NCBI RefSeq assembly: GCF_028294535.1
Contig: NZ_JAQBIE010000015.1
Coordinates: 1 to 64,000 of the forward strand
Origin: Paracoccus onchidii
GTDB taxonomy: Bacteria; Pseudomonadota; Alphaproteobacteria; Rhodobacterales; Rhodobacteraceae
Length of the DNA stretch: 64,000 nucleotides
Direction of reading: 5' to 3'
Below, one piece after another: positions 62,559 to 64,000 of the stretch. The notes beneath the pieces are model-generated. The model worked only from the letters and a program-made list of their open reading frames with translations. It was not told the origin of the DNA and did not search any database. The position numbers were made by a program, and so were the translations under genes. Position 1 is the first letter of the stretch, and every line of letters begins with the position of its first letter.

Positions 62559-63352
62559 GGGGTTGTTTCCTTTATGTCCGGGTTTTGCTGCCTGACGGGC
62601 GGCGCGATGGTCAACGCAATCCCCGCCCGGTCGATCGCGGTGCGGCTTTCCGGGGGGGCGTCGGTGATGATTGCCTCGAAGTCCGACAGATCGGCCATCC
62701 GATGCAACGCCGAGTGCCCAAAGCGGCGATGATTCACCAGCAGTATCCGGCGATCTGCGGCGGCGATCATTGCGCGTTTTACACGCACAACCGATTCATC
62801 CATATGAAAAGAGCCGAGGCCGGAAATGGCGGGCGAAGAAAGGAACGCGATATCTGCGCGCAGTTCCGACAAGACGGTTTCGGTGAGCACGCCGAAAAAC
62901 GCATTGAACTTGGCGTTGAACAAACCACCCAGGGCGATCAGCCGGATACGTGATGCATCCTTCAGCCTTTCGATGATTGCCGCGTTGTTGGTGATGACCG
63001 TCAGCGGAACTTTCTGTGTCAGCTGCGCGCCCAGCAGGGCCGCCATGGAACCGTCATTGATCATGACCGTCATGCCCGGTTCGATCAGGTCCAGCGCGGC
63101 CGCCGCCATGCGAGCCTTGGCCTCGCCATCCTGCAGTTCCCGGATGCGGAAATCGCTTTCGAATTGCGTGCCGGTTTCGATGGTGGCCCCGCCGCGCATC
63201 TTGCGCAACAGGCCGGCCTGTTCAAGATCATCCAGGTCGCGGTGGATGGTCATTTTCGATACCGCGAAACGGTCGGCAAGATCGTCCAGATCCACGGCAC
63301 GATCCGCGATCAGAATATCCATGATCGCCTGCCGGCGCTCGTCTCGTTTCAC
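62555..63352 (-). CDS. DeoR/GlpR-family regulator (EryR-like)
   Basis: GTG 63352, behind GGGGAAA, gives 265 residues. The N-terminal DeoR helix-turn-helix (DDLADRFAVSKMTIHRDLDD, about 19-38) is followed by LRKMRGGA and a sugar-phosphate domain with VMINDGSMAALLGAQL (about 95-110). The IHRDLDDLEQAGLL recognition stretch is classical. It heads an operon with the tpiA-rpiB-fbp-fba genes and is the natural candidate to repress it. In Brucella the matching deoR gene precedes tpiA2 and rpiB in the same order. Confidence 0.9.
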   Translation of the reverse strand: MKRDERRQAIMDILIADRAVDLDDLADRFAVSKMTIHRDLDDLEQAGLLRKMRGGATIETGTQFESDFRIRELQDGEAKARMAAAALDLIEPGMTVMINDGSMAALLGAQLTQKVPLTVITNNAAIIERLKDASRIRLIALGGLFNAKFNAFFGVLTETVLSELRADIAFLSSPAISGLGSFHMDESVVRVKRAMIAAADRRILLVNHRRFGHSALHRMADLSDFEAIITDAPPESRTAIDRAGIALTIAPPVRQQNPDIKETTP

Positions 63353-63407
63353 GTCGATTTCCCCAGGATCGGTCTGAATGGTTCAGTGGGTGAATAACAC
63401 AGAATGC

Positions 63408-63457
63408 CAACAAAACAACATATATAATGTTATTTTAATACAGTGAATGTGACATTC
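63408..63457 (-). promoter_or_regulatory. AT-rich promoter region with palindrome before the deoR operon
   Basis: AACAACATATATAATGTT (63414-63431) and the odd palindrome GAATGT-G-ACATTC (63445-63457) lie 60 to 105 bases upstream of the deoR start. The region is much richer in A and T than its surroundings and should hold the operon promoter and a DeoR site. Which repeat is bound cannot be told. Confidence 0.4.
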
Positions 63458-63545
63458 CGATGTGAAAACGGCACACCTGTATCAAGGTGCGCCGCTTCGG
63501 CAGATGTCAGACTGACGCGCTTCGTGGTCAGAGCGCACGGGTGGT

Positions 63546-64000
63546 TTACTGAGGTGGCAATTGCTGCTGAAGGTCGGTCAGTCCAGCCTCATCGGGGTTG
63601 AAGCGCAAAGCCTCTGCCAATGTTTCGCGCGCGCCCGGCAGATCGTCGGTTGCCGCCTGGATGCGGGCGATCATCATCCATGCGTCGACCCGCTGAGGGT
63701 CCAGCCGCACGGCTTCCTGAAACGCGCCTTTGGCCAGATCGAAATTGCGCATCGTCAGGGCGGTGCCCCCAAGCACCAGATGCGTTTCCGGAAAATCCGC
63801 GCGATTGGCAAGCTGCTGCTGCCAATCCTGCATGACGGATTGCATGTTCTCGGCCATTTGATCGGGCAGGCGGGCGATGGGGGCGTTCAGCAATTCCGGG
63901 GCAACATTGATACGCACCAGGCGCACTGGGTCCGCCAGCATGCCGATCAGGTTCTGGACGCGATCCATCGCGGACGAGCTGCGCTGCAACCTGACAGCCG
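63546..64000 (-). CDS. TPR protein, C-terminal part (cut by window edge)
   Basis: The frame is open to the right edge, so the protein start lies outside; the TTG at 63989 is not a convincing start. The visible 150 residues begin with a HEAT-like ADPVRLVRINVAPELLNAP and continue with tetratricopeptide-type helices (PETHLVLGGTALTMRNFDLAKGAFQEAVRLDP and VDAWMMIARIQAATDDLPGARETL, both split). This arrangement of a HEAT segment followed by TPRs is found at the C-terminus of some multihaem cytochrome c proteins; no CXXCH is visible here, so that is a guess. Confidence 0.6.
   Translation of the reverse strand, partial: AVRLQRSSSAMDRVQNLIGMLADPVRLVRINVAPELLNAPIARLPDQMAENMQSVMQDWQQQLANRADFPETHLVLGGTALTMRNFDLAKGAFQEAVRLDPQRVDAWMMIARIQAATDDLPGARETLAEALRFNPDEAGLTDLQQQLPPQ

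Overview
The window reads as accessory DNA from a high-GC alphaproteobacterium, most likely a Rhodobacterales member close to Paracoccus. This is inferred from gene content: TRAP (DctPQM) and CUT1/CUT2 sugar ABC systems, a fused ALDH16-type aldehyde dehydrogenase, an RHE_PE00001-type plasmid protein and Calvin-type FbaA/FBPase. I saw no rRNA, tRNA, CRISPR array or phage module. The dense run of catabolic operons, each with its own regulator, would fit a chromid, a plasmid or a catabolic island.

Layout. 1-3,250: a decayed mobile zone with a TniQ-like remnant, an intact glycosyltransferase, two truncated IS3-type ends and a frameshifted BrnA-like antitoxin. 3,289-6,303: nrdHIE (class Ib ribonucleotide reductase, no nrdF) behind a cobalamin riboswitch. 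6,531-12,595: a PQQ-type sugar dehydrogenase, then divergent ZntA- and CopA-type metal exporters separated by two MerR-type promoters. 12,805-17,329: iolG, a YeiH/LysR pair, a ZntR-like MerR regulator and a GlxA-type AraC regulator. 17,392-24,484: a TRAP transporter with an IlvD/Edd sugar-acid dehydratase, and two LacI regulators. 24,815-26,109: a DUF2092 protein overlapping a secreted His/Gly-rich protein.

26,299-38,596 is a galactoside regulon: UgpC-type ATPase and IclR regulator on one strand; binding protein, two permeases, GH36 alpha-galactosidase, SDR dehydrogenase, DgoK, DgoA, SMP-30 lactonase and GH42 beta-galactosidase on the other. It encodes uptake, hydrolysis and De Ley-Doudoroff oxidation of galactose, but no galactonate dehydratase. 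39,706-48,290 has a LacI repressor, a second complete CUT1 ABC transporter, an MGH1/GH63-like hydrolase, a D-lyxose (mannose) isomerase and glycerate 2-kinase. Together these look like an ABC-fed pathway for mannosylglycerate (or glucosylglycerate), and this is the most interesting system here. With the alpha-galactosidase operon it could serve the two red-algal heterosides digeneaside and floridoside; that is inference.

48,287-59,268 (right of the glycerate kinase) is a ribose-type ABC transporter with DUF4432 mutarotase-like protein, ribokinase-family kinase, DeoC, ALDH16 and a DeoR regulator, which fits deoxyribose catabolism. 59,291-63,352 is an operon deoR-tpiA2-rpiB-fbp-fba; its first three genes match the eryR-eryH-eryI tetrose-phosphate module. 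FBPase and aldolase could move erythrose 4-phosphate to sedoheptulose 7-phosphate. The right edge cuts a TPR protein.

Regulatory sequences seen directly include the riboswitch, an 18-bp perfect palindrome before the mannosylglycerate-type operon, an 18-bp LacI-type site shared (one mismatch) between iolG and a lacI gene 12 kb away, an inverted repeat before the galactoside operon, and a hairpin just after each of the four solute-binding-protein genes.
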